A stretch of 64,000 bases of DNA from Melampsora larici-populina 98AG31. Its lineage: Eukaryota > Basidiomycota > Pucciniomycetes > Pucciniales > Melampsoraceae. This document shows positions 1 to 12,376 of the stretch, piece after piece. The position numbers and the translations under genes were made by a program. The first letter of the stretch is position 1. The number at the start of each line of letters is the position of its first letter. The notes beneath the pieces are model-generated. The model was not told the origin of the DNA and did no database searches. It worked only from the letters and a program-made list of their open reading frames with translations. The stretch is from positions 248,001-312,000 of the forward strand of contig NW_006768815.1 in the NCBI RefSeq assembly GCF_000204055.1. Reading direction: 5' to 3'.

Positions 1-620
1 CCACGTCCGCGCGCCTCGCAGAGGGGCTTGGGACTAATCGTGATTTCCTGGCACGGAGACTCCACGAGTTAAGTGCACTTATGTAGTTTTTTGCTTTTTC
101 CCGCTTTCCTCACTGATAAAGACAACTTTACCTTGCGGGAAAAATTGTTCATATTTTTGTTCTACACATCCCCATAGCCTCAGATTGTATACAAACCATC
201 TGATGCGGCCAGAAATGTGGCTTCAACATTCTTACAACACCCGCCTGTATTGTGGTCTGTTTCAATACTTTTTGTACGCTAGTTTCTGCCTGCGGCAAAT
301 ACAGCGGATGTTTTGCACATCCTTATATTTAAATCACGTACGATGTGAATACAGGCTGTACATCCATTTACATATGGGACATAAGAGCTTGGAAACTCGA
401 TTCATGATCAAGGTGATGAAGTTGTGATAACCAGGAGATCAAGATGGAAACACATGTAGAACAAAAATACAAACAATTTTTCCTGCAAGGTAAAGTTGTG
501 TTTATCAGTGAGGAAAACGGGAAAAAGCAAAAAACTACATAAGTGCACTTAACTCGTGGAGTCTCCGTGCCAGGAAATCACGATTAGTCCCAAGCCCCTC
601 TGCGAGGCGCGCGGACGTGG
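1..620. repeat. Foldback element with TIRs of about 170 bp
   Basis: Bases 1-170 recur as an inverted, slightly diverged copy at about 450-620; the outer ends read CCACGTCCGCGCGCC and, at the right, GGCGCGCGGACGTGG. The 280-bp middle has no convincing ORF. This is the architecture of a non-autonomous terminal-inverted-repeat or foldback element. The left flank lies outside the window, so no target duplication can be checked, and the family is unknown. Confidence 0.8.
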
Positions 621-635
621 CCGCGCAGAGAGGGC

Positions 636-743
636 TTGTTCAAGCTAAAGTCGAGGGGTACCCTTTCAAACGACTCCTAGTTGAGTCCCCCTGCCAACAG
701 GTGCCACCAGAGAACACCTGTTAAACCCCTCCTCCAAACTCAC
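636..743. repeat. Dispersed repeat, inverted copy at 18754-18860
   Basis: About 107 bp containing GGGTACCCTTTCAAACGACT is found again in reverse orientation at 18754-18860 with several mismatches. No ORF. It sits directly between the foldback element and the MITE that starts at 744. Probably a fragment of a common repeat family; no ends or target duplication were recognised. Confidence 0.7.
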
Positions 744-925
744 TACAGTTGTCTCTGAAATAACCCATACCTTTTTATGGAACCCAAAAGGTATGGGTTT
801 TCATAGAGTATGTGTTATCACAATGGTCTTCTGGGCTAAAAAGTGGAAATTATGGACCAAAAAAGGCATGGGTTAGGCCAGAGTATGTGTTACAAGGGGT
901 ATGGGTTATTTCAGAGTTGACTGTA
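744..925. mobile_element. MITE with TA-flanked TIRs, Tc1/mariner (Fot1/pogo) type
   Basis: The left end TACAGTTGTCTCTGAAATAA is matched in reverse at 898-925, which ends in ...CAGAGTTGACTGTA. Both ends carry TA outside a CAGT start, the pattern left by Tc1/mariner-superfamily elements, which duplicate TA. At 182 bp there is no transposase, so this is non-autonomous. Internally AACCCATACC and its complement recur several times. Superfamily assignment is inference from the ends only. Confidence 0.6.
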
Positions 926-1307
926 CCTCTCTATCTCATAAGATGTTTCTTTGTCCATACAGTTCACATGTCTACTTTCAAGTTGTAACAAGGAAAGCAG
1001 TATTAGTAAACTATGTTTAAAATCTCAAGCAGATTCTAATCAAAATTGAGAAAAAGTTTGTTTGTTTGAAACAGAGATCATTCATTGTATCAAAAACAAA
1101 CAAGGGGTATGGGTTATTTCAGAGTTGACTGTACCTCTCTATCTCATAAGATGTTTCTTTGTCCATACAGTTCACATGTCTACTTTCAAGTTGTAACAAG
1201 GAAAGCAGTATTAGTAAACTATGTTTAAAATCTCAAGCAGATTCTAATCAAAATTGAGAAAAAGTTTGTTTGTTTGAAACAGAGATCATTCATTGTATCA
1301 AAAACAA
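892..1307. repeat. 208-bp perfect-looking tandem duplication
   Basis: Bases 892-1099 are repeated at 1100-1307 with no difference that I can see. The unit starts inside the MITE, so the right TIR of the MITE appears a second time at 1106-1133 without a matching left end. This is a recent local duplication, not a second insertion. Confidence 0.85.
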
Positions 1308-2785
1308 GAAAATTTTGACTGGCAATGAAAGTCATATAATTGAAGAATGTCTCAAAGTCTTACAATAGCATCAATCAGCTTTATGGTATTTTGTTCATAA
1401 CAGATATCTTTGAGATTACCAATCAACTGAATAAAGAATGGGTAGAGTGAAATCTTCATGAGATTCATGAGATTCCAGTCAAAATATCAGGTCCATAAGT
1501 TGTAGTTTTATCAATATCTTGATGTTTTTGGTCATCATAAGAGGTCAAAAACTGAGTCTACAGGTGATAGGTTGCTACTTATAGACAGATGTACAAGAAA
1601 TTGAGTGAGATGATAAGTTAAAGGAGAAAATCAGGTGTCCGAGCTGATACTTACATGCATTATGAAGTTTAGTGGACATTCATTAGGAAAGAAAAAATGA
1701 GTAGAATGAGTTTTTTTTAAGATTTAGATTTAGAATTTAGAAAACATATGGGTATCAAAAAACTTTATTTCCTGATGCAACACAATCAAAAAGTGTTCAT
1801 TTCTTAAATTTGGACGCTTGTATACATTATGATATCACGCTACAATCAATGTTTTTCTCACATTACCCCTTGAGTTTATTGGAACTTCACATGTTGAATG
1901 GATTTCTAGAGGAGCATTGTTGACTGAAACGATTGATCAATTAATTTCACCACCTCCAAACCATTTCACACTTCCAGATCCATTGATCCCATTACCAGCA
2001 CCACCTACTACGACTGAATCTAATAATCCAACAATTTCCATCCACAGTAGCGTCTTCTGCAAAAGGGAGGTGGTCCGCCTCCAATGCTCTAGTGAATATG
2101 TTATGGTAAAAGAACTGATGTGTTTCAAGTACATCACGAAATCAGGTGTGGAAAGCTTTAGTAAGTTATGGAACGGTGGAGGTTATCATATGTAGAATAT
2201 CATGCTTAAACTAAGAGGTAGTATCAACATCAAATCAAATCGGGTAGGAAGATAAAGAGTGATTCAGGAGTGTCTAGGATTTAGTAGTTGTCTGATATCT
2301 CCCAATTGGGATTGATTGTGTTGTGAAGTTGTGTAGCCATGTGGGCATTTCCCTTTTTGGTCTAGTCGAGTTATGTTGTTGAAAATTTTTGTCTCTATCA
2401 TTTTACTCATATACCAAGCCTCTCTTGAGCTCTGAGATTGTTCCTCACCATTAGGAATGTGATCATCTCAGAGTAAGCTTTTTCTCTTAACTATCTTTTA
2501 AATCATTTGTACCCTGGTCAGCGCTCACATCTCTAGGATAGCTTTTCTGTTTTACTCCCTGCTGTGTTGCAGGTAAGGCGTCGAACCTCTCTGCCGTTTT
2601 ATTCTTTGTCGAGTTCTCCTAGAGCTCATAAGGTTACCTGTCTGTCCAGGTATATGTTCTTCTGCTCTAACGCATAGATACTCAAAAGACATCGAATTAT
2701 CTCAGAATATGATAATGCCAAGGTAGAATAGTGTTTGGCGTAAACCGTAACCTATCTATATACTTAAACAAATGTTCTTCCCGAC
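1308..2785. other. No gene recognised
   Basis: AT-rich sequence with only short ORFs. A 92-codon plus-strand ORF at 1917-2195 has a proline-rich start and no recognisable domain; I treat it as chance. Confidence 0.5.
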
Positions 2786-2964
2786 CATTTCCAGTACTCA
2801 GCTCCATTACCTGATACTTGATACCGTTACTTTTACCCAGCTTCTGATACTCTCTACATGATACTGATACTCAGCACTATGACCAGTGCTTCTCCAGCCC
2901 ATTTCCAGTACTTAGGCTTATTACTTGATACTCGAAACTGTTACCTTTACTTAGCCCTCTTTTT
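2786..2964. repeat. Imperfect direct repeats ahead of the Helitron block
   Basis: A roughly 60-bp segment beginning CCATTTCCAGTACT at about 2788 recurs at about 2907, each followed by a Cys/Tyr-codon-like CTGATACT-rich stretch. The repeats lie at the point where the sequence becomes more GC-rich and precede the first gene of the Helitron block. They may be subterminal repeats of the element; this is inference. Confidence 0.45.
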
Positions 2965-3457
2965 TCTACACACAACTTAATACCCTTAACCCTGGTCGCA
3001 CACACTTACGTCTTGACCAGGACGTGACACCACCGTCATTCTTCCCAACACTCCGCTCCGCACCGTCACTATATTCTTCATACAACTCCATAGCTCCTGC
3101 CACCTTTTACCTGCTATCAACCTCTTCAGTCCAGATTACAGGCTCGCATGAACACACGTCATGCTCCTTTAGTGGCTCCCCCGTCATCGTCGGCCGCGTC
3201 GCTATTAACCTTACCGCTGTAATCGTATCTGCTTACTGCTCCCCGAACAGTCCACTTCGCCCAGCCCAGGCTGATCCCGCACAACCCGTTCCTGCGATCA
3301 GCAAACAGCCTCCACCAATCGATCCAAATCATTAGGCCATGTACCATATCCCGCCGTGTCGCTCTGCGCTAGCAACCTCGAACTGGTTCAACACCCTGCA
3401 ATCATCCTTTTGACACTTTGCCCTCTTTCATTACCACCACTGCTCGCCTTTTCAGCG

Positions 3458-3465
3458 TATAAATA
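3458..3465 (+). promoter_or_regulatory. TATA box of the first paralog gene
   Basis: TATAAATA lies 151 bp before the ATG at 3609. The plus-strand ORF at 3024-3335 upstream has no domain and is taken as chance. Confidence 0.45.
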
Positions 3466-3608
3466 GTATTCACATGCTCATCGTATTGTCACAAATCACC
3501 CACCATACGTACCCATCCACTTCCATATTTCCATCTCACATTGCGTGCAGCACATTTCTCTTCTATCAGCCGATTCATTTACATCTAGCACTCCTAACTA
3601 CTTCTCCA

Positions 3609-5046
3609 ATGTCCGGTTCAAACATTCCTGTCAAACAATCCCACACCGTTACCGTGTCCGGTGTGGTCGAGAACAGTGCAGTCGTGAGTTAATCCCTGTC
3701 CTCCCGTGGTGCAACCTGCTGACTTCTTCACCAGCTCCCTCCCTCTGATACTCGTAACTACTCCTACCGTTCGTGCACTGTTGCGATCACGTGCAATGGT
3801 TGGAATGACGATAATAAGAAGGAATATGATGGAAAGTTTACCGCGTACTGTTCAGCCCTTGAAGTACCACACGTCTCGGAGTGTTACGTTATGAAAGCTC
3901 GCTTCCTCGCCAACAAAGATTCAGCCGACTTCAATATGTATTACGAAGCAAATCACAAGATATTTGTTGGGACCAGCAAAACTTTCACAGGCGTACTCCA
4001 TAACAATACGGCCATCTCAGGATTAGGCGTGGTGTCCAGTCGATGGAACATTCCCGATGAGGACGATACAAAGTCAACACTATGTTTTGTCATGAAACAT
4101 GTTGATTACCAACCGCAGGTACGAGTGTCTCTCATTATACCCATTGATTCACTGCTGACTGTTAAAGCCAACCCCAGCTCCGTAAAAACCAGTACTTCGA
4201 AATCGAATACCGTATCCGTCCAACTCGCAACATGGAAAAGAGTCAAAATATTGTTCAAGCGGGTCGCGAAACGCTTATTACTGGCTTCATCGTGGACTGG
4301 GATTCTGACCACAACCGCTGGATAGTTGAGGTTAGCCAACCGCCTGATTTCCCTCCTTTCACAATCCAATCTGACTGACTTTAATATCTCAGGTTACCGG
4401 TGTCAGCCCCTGTACCGGTAATGAAGGCATTTCATCAACTAAAGCGGACCCTGCTGGCTCAATTACTCCCGCTGGTTGGGTTCGGCCTGCTAAGTTAGTC
4501 ACAATAGCACACTCCGACCAGATCTTGTACTGACTATGTATTCAGACACGTACCCAGTTCCATTACCTCTACCAACCCAACACCCGGTCCAAGTTCAACA
4601 CCTGCTTCCAAACGTAAATTACCCATTGCGGAGGTTCCGTTGAAGTCCCCAACGCCACTTGCACGTAGGACCCGGCCTGCTAAGTACGTCATTTCTCTCC
4701 AGATTCTTTTTCGCACGTGCTGACTTTGACGCTCAGACATGTCCCAAAGCCTTTAGCTTCCGCCACCACCAAGGCCGTCAAGGCTGTCCCTAAGGGGAAA
4801 GGCAAAGCTTCTGCTACAGTTCAGTCTGAGCCCGCACCTGACGCCCTTGACAAGACCATTTCTGACAAGGAGTGGCCTGTTTCGCCGGTTCAACCACCCC
4901 CAAAGAAAACTACTACTAAGAAGGCACCTGCAACCAAAGCGAAGAAGGCTAAGCCCATTCCTAAGCTACCTGAGGTAGAAGAGGAGGTTATCGAAGACGG
5001 CAATGACGTTGAAGAAGCCGATACTGAAGACGACATGGAAACGTAG
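3609..5046 (+). CDS. OB-fold-like paralog A with basic/acidic tail (unknown function)
   Basis: Six exons: 3609-3683, 3735-4118, 4178-4330, 4393-4493, 4546-4683, 4737-5046, all with GT-AG introns of 51-62 bp and consistent phase, giving 386 residues. Exons 1-3 share position, phase and pattern with four other genes in this window: a short first exon with a V-T-V-S-G-V-V strand, a 128-codon exon ending near CFVMKHVDYQPQ, and a 51-codon exon ending GFIVDWDSDHNRWIVE. Alternating strands with glycine turns suggest two OB-like barrels (inference). Exons 4 and 5 both end in codons for RPAK joined to HVP, an internal exon duplication. The tail is lysine/proline-rich, then ends in a Glu/Asp run. It lies upstream of the Rep-helicase in the same direction. 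It may be a single-strand-binding partner of the Helitron; no specific family was recognised. Confidence 0.65.
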
Positions 5047-6201
5047 AGTGTCGCCTCCTCTCGCACCTCAGCTCGCACCAGAAACTCATATCTCGCTTTT
5101 TGTTCATAATGTGTAACAGTTGTACAATAGCTTTCTTATAGTGTACATGATGTCAATAAACAATGATGTCTTGGTCATATCCTTTCTTTGTGCCGCTACC
5201 TCTGGTAACCAAATGATTTACGTATGAGTTCAATTCGGCGACTCCCACTTGATTCGGTGTTTTACCTTGAATTCGCACGCCACTCGCTTTGTTCAGCGCT
5301 CACGAGCATTTTCAGGACCTACACTCCCCGCCACCTTGGCAAACGGTTACCTGGACATTCATTGTCATAACCGTTTTGACGCCGCATGCAGCAGTTGTTG
5401 TTGCTACCACGAAATTAACACCGACAAAATGGATCGGTCCATAACAATTGCGATCCCATCCATAAATCAGACTACATTCTTCAAACAAAACATCATTTCG
5501 CCTTCAAATCATCGCCCTTTTCATTGGCCTGGGCCTGGTTCCAACCAGTTCTACACATTTCCAGCCTGTGACCATCAGTTCCAACCGTACCACCCGTTTC
5601 CCGTAAGTCTGTTGCCGCTTCATCGTGATGCCTGGACTGGTTCATCTCCTATTTGGACGTGGACTGCTCAACAGCTTTTCAGCCATTCACCGTCTTTCAT
5701 ACGATGTATGTTGCAAATGGCGCTCCAGTTCTCGCGCTGCCTTATATATACACGCTACCCACGACTTGACTCCTGCTCACGGCGCGCATCCATACTCACA
5801 ACCCAATCAACTTGCCACCCCTTTACAGGCAACCTTACCCACAATACAATTATCTTTCCCTCTACCTTTCACCACACCCTTGGTCGTCTGTCCCGCTCCG
5901 CACCAACATTGTAACACCAACAACTCCCCAAAGCTCACTCCTGCCATACTTAGCGAGTAAATCCCTCGGCTCACCCCTGAACCGTCAGTCCTCCAAATAC
6001 GTTTCGACTTTCACAGCCTCCACAAACACTGGAAACTATTCTCTATCAAGTCGAACGGCGATCTATAGTTCATTATCAGGTTCATTCGTTATTATTCCTC
6101 CACTCCTTCCCCATAATTATCATAGTGCTCACCAGGCCTATCTTCCCTCGCCTGTTCAACACAGGTACAGATATCTGAACATAATCAGTATACTCAGAAC
6201 T
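5047..6201 (+). other. Leader region of the Rep-helicase gene
   Basis: No supported gene. A TATATATA stretch at 5743-5750 is a plausible promoter, and the first ATG downstream of it is the one at 6202. Long open frames at 5249-5914 and 5812-6534 lack an ATG start and known domains, though the second is in frame with the zinc-finger exon and could be an N-terminal extension. Confidence 0.45.
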
Positions 6202-9200
6202 ATGCCTAACCACGGTCCGGCCGTCACAAATGCAGATGACAATACCGAATCTTCAATCAAAAGACGCTTCGGCGAAGAAATACCTTACAATATTGGCCCT
6301 TGTGACGACCCATGCGCGTACTGTGCAGCTCTTCATTGGAAGTTGGAGAGACAACCCGGGACCAAGACTGCTCTGAGTACTGTCTACGCGGCGTGCTGCC
6401 AGCAAGGCGCAGTCAAATTACCTAGCACCAATTTTGAAAACGAACTAACGCCTGACTTCCTCAAGGCATTATTGTCCGACCAAGATATAAGTGAGTCAGC
6501 TACTCGCCACAAGTTAAGTACATCTACCTCCTGACATACTTGATTACAGTTTCCAAGGAATTCAGGCAAGATATCCGCCAATACAATAATTCCCTGTCTT
6601 TCGCTTCAACTGGGACGAAGCAAGACGTCAGTGTTGCAGGCAAAGGTGGTTCCTGGACTTACAAAATCAAGGGACGTTTAACACATCGCATTGGCTCACT
6701 TTTACCCGCACCGGGCATACCAAGGAAATTCGCTCAAATATTCATGTATGGGGACCAGTCTGACGAAGAAGCACACAGTCGTAACAAACGCGCCGGCGGC
6801 GGTCTCAACACCAATGTCATCAAAACTTTTCAACAATTCCTCTATAGGCATAATCCGTTTGCTAAGTTGTACAAGTCAGCTGAGGAGGTTCTCGACGCAG
6901 GCGGTGTCAAGACCATAAAGATCAAATCCATGTCTTTATCAGGCCGCGACCCCAACCGTTATAACTACCCTACATGTAATGAAGTCGCCGCTGTGATCCA
7001 AGGCGACGGCGACATTGGATCAGAAGACCGAGATATCATACTCAGGCGACGGGATGGCCCACTCAGACGTATATGTGACCTAAATACCAACTACTTCTCA
7101 CTTCGTTACCCGATTTTTTTTATGTTTGGGTCGCACGGATGGGACGAGCATTACCGGCATTTAAATGAACGTCGTACGTAATTCTTCTTGCTTACTACTC
7201 TACTCCGCTTACATTGCTTTACTGCAGGCGAATCAGGTCGTGTTTCAAATCTTGAATGGGCGGCTTTCACACTCTTCAGCCGGCCAGGAGTTTTCTCACC
7301 TATACTGCGAGGTGGCAGACTTTTACAAGAATACATAGTCGATATGTACGTTTGTGTTGAGAATGCTCGCATGAAATATTACAAGATGAATCAAAAAAAA
7401 ATTCGGGCAGCATTTTACAACGGCGCTGCTGAAGCATTGAATAACAATGACGCTATGGTCGGAAAACGGATAATACTACCTTCTGGCTTCATAGGCGGTC
7501 CCAGAGCCATGCATGAGCTCTATCACGACGCCATGGCACTGGTCAAAGCGTATGGGCCGCCAAGTTTCTTCGTCACGATGACTGCCAACCCCAAGTGGCC
7601 CGAAATTACTGCCGCTCTGCTGCCGGGCCAGACAGCTGACGATAGGCCGGACTTAGTCGCTCGCGTATTCGAACTTAAGCTTCAAGAAATGCATGAGGAC
7701 ATTTTCAAACGCTCTAGACTTGGCTACAATGTTTCATACGTCCACACCGTTGAGTTCCAAAAGCGAGGCAATCCTCACGACCATGCAGTTCTAATCAACG
7801 ACGCCAGCTCCACACCGAAAACCCCTGCCGCTGTCGACCTATCAGTCTCGGCAGTCCTGCCTGACCCTCAAGAATCACCCGACCTCTACTCATGCGTTAC
7901 TCAGTTTATGCTTCATGGACCCTGCTACGAGGGAAAAGCATGCTGGAACGGCCTCAGGTGCAAATACGGATATCCCAAGGAATTCAATTTGCAAACCGCC
8001 ATCACCGAAGATGCTTACCAAGCTTACCGAAGACCCGACGATGGTCGCTTCTTTATGAAAAATGGGTACAAGTATACGAATAGGGATGTTGTACCCTACA
8101 ACCCCTTCCTACTACTCAAATTTCGATGTCACATTAACGTCGAAGTGACTCTCGGAATGAAATCAATCAAGTACCTTTATAAATACATCAGTAAAGGTCA
8201 CGATCGCAGCGCCGTCAGCTTAGAGGTGGAGAATGAACCAAACGACTTTGTTGACGGGAGAACTTTAGCGTCTCCTGAAGGTAATTATTCGCTCTCTACC
8301 CTCTTCAATATTATTTAAAACTGAATATGCTTGACTAGCTGTATGGAGATTGTACAAGTACGCTCTGTCAGGTCGCTATCCATCGATCACTCGACTCATG
8401 CTACACTTGGAAGATTCACATACTGTTTACTTTCATAACACAAATACACTTCGCAACCAGATGGAATCCGGCACAGCCCAGCGTACCACCCTTACTGAAT
8501 TCTTCTCCATGTGCAATGCGGGTGGTTTGATAGCCAATACCAACATACCGATACGGACACTTCTTTACGGCGACATGCCCGCTTATTTCTGGTGGTCCAA
8601 GACCGACAAAGCTTGGCTGAGGCGTATTAACAACACGATAGCCGTCAGTTGACTCCACTTCGCCATGCCAAGCCATGGAGAACGATATTACCTTCGGCTT
8701 CTTTTAACAGTTGTTCGAGGCCCAACCTCTTTCCAATTTCTCAAGACTGTCAATGGAAAATTGCATAACACTTACCGCAGTGCGGCTGACAGTCTCGGTC
8801 TGTTGCTTTCCGATACACATTTTGACGCCTGCCTCAGTGAAGCAGCCACGTGGAAGACAGGAAGGCAGCTGCGGGATATGTTCGCGCTTATATTAGTCCA
8901 CAGTCCTCCAGCGAATCCTGTTCGCCTCTGGGAAGAACATGTAGAGGATTTATGCGACGATTGCGAGTACCAACTGGCCTTAATTTCGCCTGAACTCCAC
9001 CCGACTCAGGCTCAACTCGACAATTGTGGCCTATCTCTGCTAGAAAGTTGCGTATTGAGCATGGGGAAGACGCTTGGGGAAGTTGGACTTCCCGATGTAG
9101 ACATCCAATTGTTGTTTGAAATTGGGGGCGGAACGACTGACTTTGACAACGTAGACAACAAACCGTTAACTCATGAAGCTATGGACCAAGCAGTGAAAAG

Positions 9201-10623
9201 TCTTACGCTAGAACAGGCGGAAATCTTCGATCTGATTGTGGATTCAACTCGATCCAAAAGTGGTGGAATGCTTTTTGTCGACGGACCTGGGGGGTCAGGT
9301 AAAACTTACTTGCTCAATACTTGTCTCAACTATTGCAATACAAATGATATACCATTTGTATCAGTTGCTTCATCCGGAATTGCGGCTCTTTTACTAATCC
9401 ATGGAGGCACCGCTCATTCGATCCTAAAAATACCACTCTCTGCCGACCCTGATTCAACGTGCAACTTCACTCGGTTAGATGCGACAGGTAAATTGCTAGC
9501 CCATGTCCAATTCATGGTCTGGGATGAGATCTCTATGATGAACAAGGTTTCTATCGAATGTGTAGACAGGTCCATGAGAGACCTCCGTGATTGCGACCAG
9601 CCATTTGGCGGTGTAACCGTGCTTTTTTCAGGCGACTTCCGTCAGATTCTGCCTGTGGTTAAATCCGGATCACTACAGGACTCAGTTAGGGTGTGTATCA
9701 AAAACTCCTACCTCTGGACCAACGTAGTACAATTTAAACTGACAATTAATATGAGGTTGAAAAGTGATAGCATGGATCAGGCCACTCAACGCACCGCAAA
9801 GGAATTTGCTAAATGGCTTCTCCAGGTCGGTGACGGGGCACTCCAAACCGCCCCAGTCGAAAATGTTCAATTAAAATACGTCAAAGTAGCCCATTTCAGC
9901 ACCAATGCCTCTTTTGACAAAAGGACAGTGGACAACTTTTATTCCGACACAGCCGTTTTATTGCGAAGCCAGGCATGGCCTGACCTCGGCCACGTTTATT
10001 CGGAACGCGTGATTATCACTCCGCTAAACAAGACGGTGGCGAAGATCAACCAACACGTTCTGGATAGCCAAGCTGGAGTACTCAAACAATACAAGTCCGT
10101 TGACGCTTTGTCAGAAGACTGGGCTGAGCAAGTCAGCGTCGATATTCTGAACACATTCAATATGGCCAATTTCCCGCAACACGATCTCAAACTCAAAGTT
10201 GGCGCAGTCGTAGTTCTATTACACAACCTTCATCTCAGACGCGGCCTCTGCAATGGGACGCGCCTGCTTATACTCGGAACCACTGACAACGCTCTTCGTT
10301 GCCTAATCATAACAGGTCCGAAGCAGGGTTCAGACATCTTTCTCCCACGGATCAAGCTCCATCATCCTGGCGATCCCAACGTACCCATTTCTTTCTACCG
10401 CTTGCAGTTCCCCGTGACCCTGGCCTACGCCATGACCATAAACAAGGCTCAGGGTCAGACCGTCAACAAGGTTTGTCTGGTACTTCCCACACCGGTATTC
10501 GCACATGGTCAACTTTATGTCGGATTGTCTAGGTGCACCTCTGCAGAGCAAACCACAGTGTCTTTAGCCAGCCTTGAAGAAGGATATACAATGAACGTAG
10601 TCTCAAAGGAGGCCATTGCATAA
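6202..10623 (+). CDS. Helitron Rep-helicase (one in-frame stop)
   Basis: Rolling-circle transposase of a Helitron: a Rep nuclease nicks and joins DNA and a PIF1-like helicase unwinds it. Exons 6202-6490, 6550-7173, 7228-8280 and 8339-10623 join in phase for about 1,417 codons, full length for the family. An N-terminal zinc finger (C-x3-C-x2-C, later CC) precedes Rep. The Rep metal-binding motif reads GNPHDHAVL, with Asp at the usual hydrophobic position of HUH. The two-tyrosine motif is YLYKYISKGHD. Helicase motifs are GPGGSGKT (Walker A), VWDEISMM, FSGDFRQILPVV, INKAQGQT and VGLSRCTS. A TGA at 8650-8652 interrupts an otherwise continuous frame just before GERYYLRLLL; an Arg codon (CGA) would fit the family there, so C-to-T decay is likely. 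The copy is therefore probably inactive unless the stop is read through. Confidence 0.92.
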
Positions 10624-11559
10624 GCCCGCCACGTAAGCATCTCAGTGCCACGTCTCAGTCGCAAACTCTAACTGATGTAGCAGTCAGCACCTAAATGCTT
10701 TTCGTAGTACAACTGGATATTGCGTATGAACGTTGGTTAACCAGCTGTAGTCCCTTCTCCTGTACTATTCTTATCTAATTTTACCATTTCTTCGCAATGC
10801 ATACATGGCTTCTACCAGAAGTAGTGTCGAACCAAAGTTTTCAACCCGCTGCAACAGGCAGAGTCTGCACGTTTGCTCTGAGCAGCCTGGTTGACTAAAC
10901 AAGATTGCTTCTCTTGAAGTGACAGTTCACCGAGTTTCAACTGAGTCAATTAAAAGTTTATTACCGAGAATGATACTCAAATCATTACAGGCCATCCTTA
11001 CGAAACGTGCATAGCACAAGACTTCAAAACATAGACACATCAGATCCGTTGAAAGTTGTTTAGTCACGTCCTGTACTCATCAGTGCCGCCTCAACCAGGG
11101 ACTTTTAAACTATTGATTCCAGCTGAGCCTACAGGCCAGCAAGGTATGCAGCCAGTAAACGGCCTTTTCATGCAGGCAGTTCTATGACCGTGTTGTTTAT
11201 CACTACATGATACCATAAGATTATGCTAAGCCATACAACTACAACTCAAGTCAGTTCGAACCTATTCATCTCTAATTTCGGTGCGTACATAACCCATTTC
11301 ACTTGCTCCCAGTAAGTTCTCATTGCCTAACTCGGATCTATAAAGTAATTCACACTCTGCTGAGACACAGCACTAGTACTGGCCATTTCTCTCCCGCTGT
11401 TAGCATTGCGCACCCAATTTTAGCCTATCATACATTGGGAGTGGTCTCAACCTGAATGCTTGTGCTGATTCAACAATTTAGTTAAAATTGCCCCCACTAT
11501 CTTCATAACTCTTCACGCCGCTCCCGATTGTACACGCGAAAATGTCATGCAGCTGTAGA
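10624..11559. other. No gene recognised
   Basis: Spacer between the Rep-helicase stop and the 3' end of paralog B. Composition resembles the rest of the Helitron block; no ORF, repeat or paralog fragment could be supported. Confidence 0.5.
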
Positions 11560-12376
11560 TCAAGTGCTGAAGGATGCTCGATGTTTAGAACTGAGCGTGG
11601 GGGGTTGAGCCGACGCGATTGCATCTGCGGCTCGGAGCTGGGACCAGTCAGCTTAAGTCTAATTCAGGCGAGCAAGAACTCACCTCCACGACCCATACTC
11701 TACCCCGTGCCCAATAATTCTTTACCACACCGCTGAAATCTATGACGTTGCCCACGTTCAAATTCTGGCCCCCGATTGAGTCAAACAGCATTGGAGATGC
11801 TTCGTATACCGCCGTGAAATGGACGAATCTACCCAACTGTGACTGTGTCAGGAAGTGCGCAGGGCAAACATTCAAGTCACTTACACTATCATCCCAGGCG
11901 TTGTGCATCGCCGTAATGGCCCATACGCCTTCCCCATGCCCCACGGTCATACATCGAACGCATTGTACTATATGGCCGCGAGCAGTAACTGTAAGGACCG
12001 GAACAGGCGCAGGCTGTTGAGCGGCATAGTCGCTGAGCGCAACTACTGAACTGGACACTACCAAGAAAATTGTATCGTCTCGGTTGCTCCTTGGTAAAAT
12101 TGCACCCGTTAGGTGGTAAGACCGGTGCGATTCAAGAGCAGTCTGGGTAGATTGAGACGGCACAAAAAATCTCAAATGCGAACGACAACCATGTAGTAGT
12201 AACACAGTGCTCTGGAGGCATGGTCAAGGGGTTCCTGCGTTGGACAGTCGGATACACTGCAGGTGAAAAGCAAATTCAGTCCTGGTTAACTGATATCGAT
12301 ACTAACTTACATCACTGTTCATTCGAAAAACGCCGGTCCAGTTCATAGGTAAGCGGGAGTCGGCTACGTTGGTCAT
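11560..12376 (-). CDS. OB-fold-like paralog B (unknown function)
   Basis: Minus-strand gene with exons 12376-12311, 12234-12190, 12142-11885, 11836-11684 and 11637-11560, about 199 residues; every junction is in phase. The 22-codon first exon contains the MNWTGVFRM strand, equivalent to VWSGRVRI in paralog C. The third exon ends AITAMHNAWDDS and the fourth is 51 codons, starting LGRFVHFTAVY and ending RVWVVE, matching paralogs A, C and D exon for exon. The apparent extra residues VSD after AWDDS in a simple translation are the intron donor GTAAGTGA. It has an extra small intron compared with the other members. Divergent from paralog C. The last exon is the least certain part. Confidence 0.6.

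Noticed and set aside
5249..5914. 221-codon plus-strand open frame before the Rep-helicase
   Set aside because: It starts at a TTG, has no domain, is His/Pro/Ser-rich with overlapping frames, and contains the likely promoter of the Rep-helicase.
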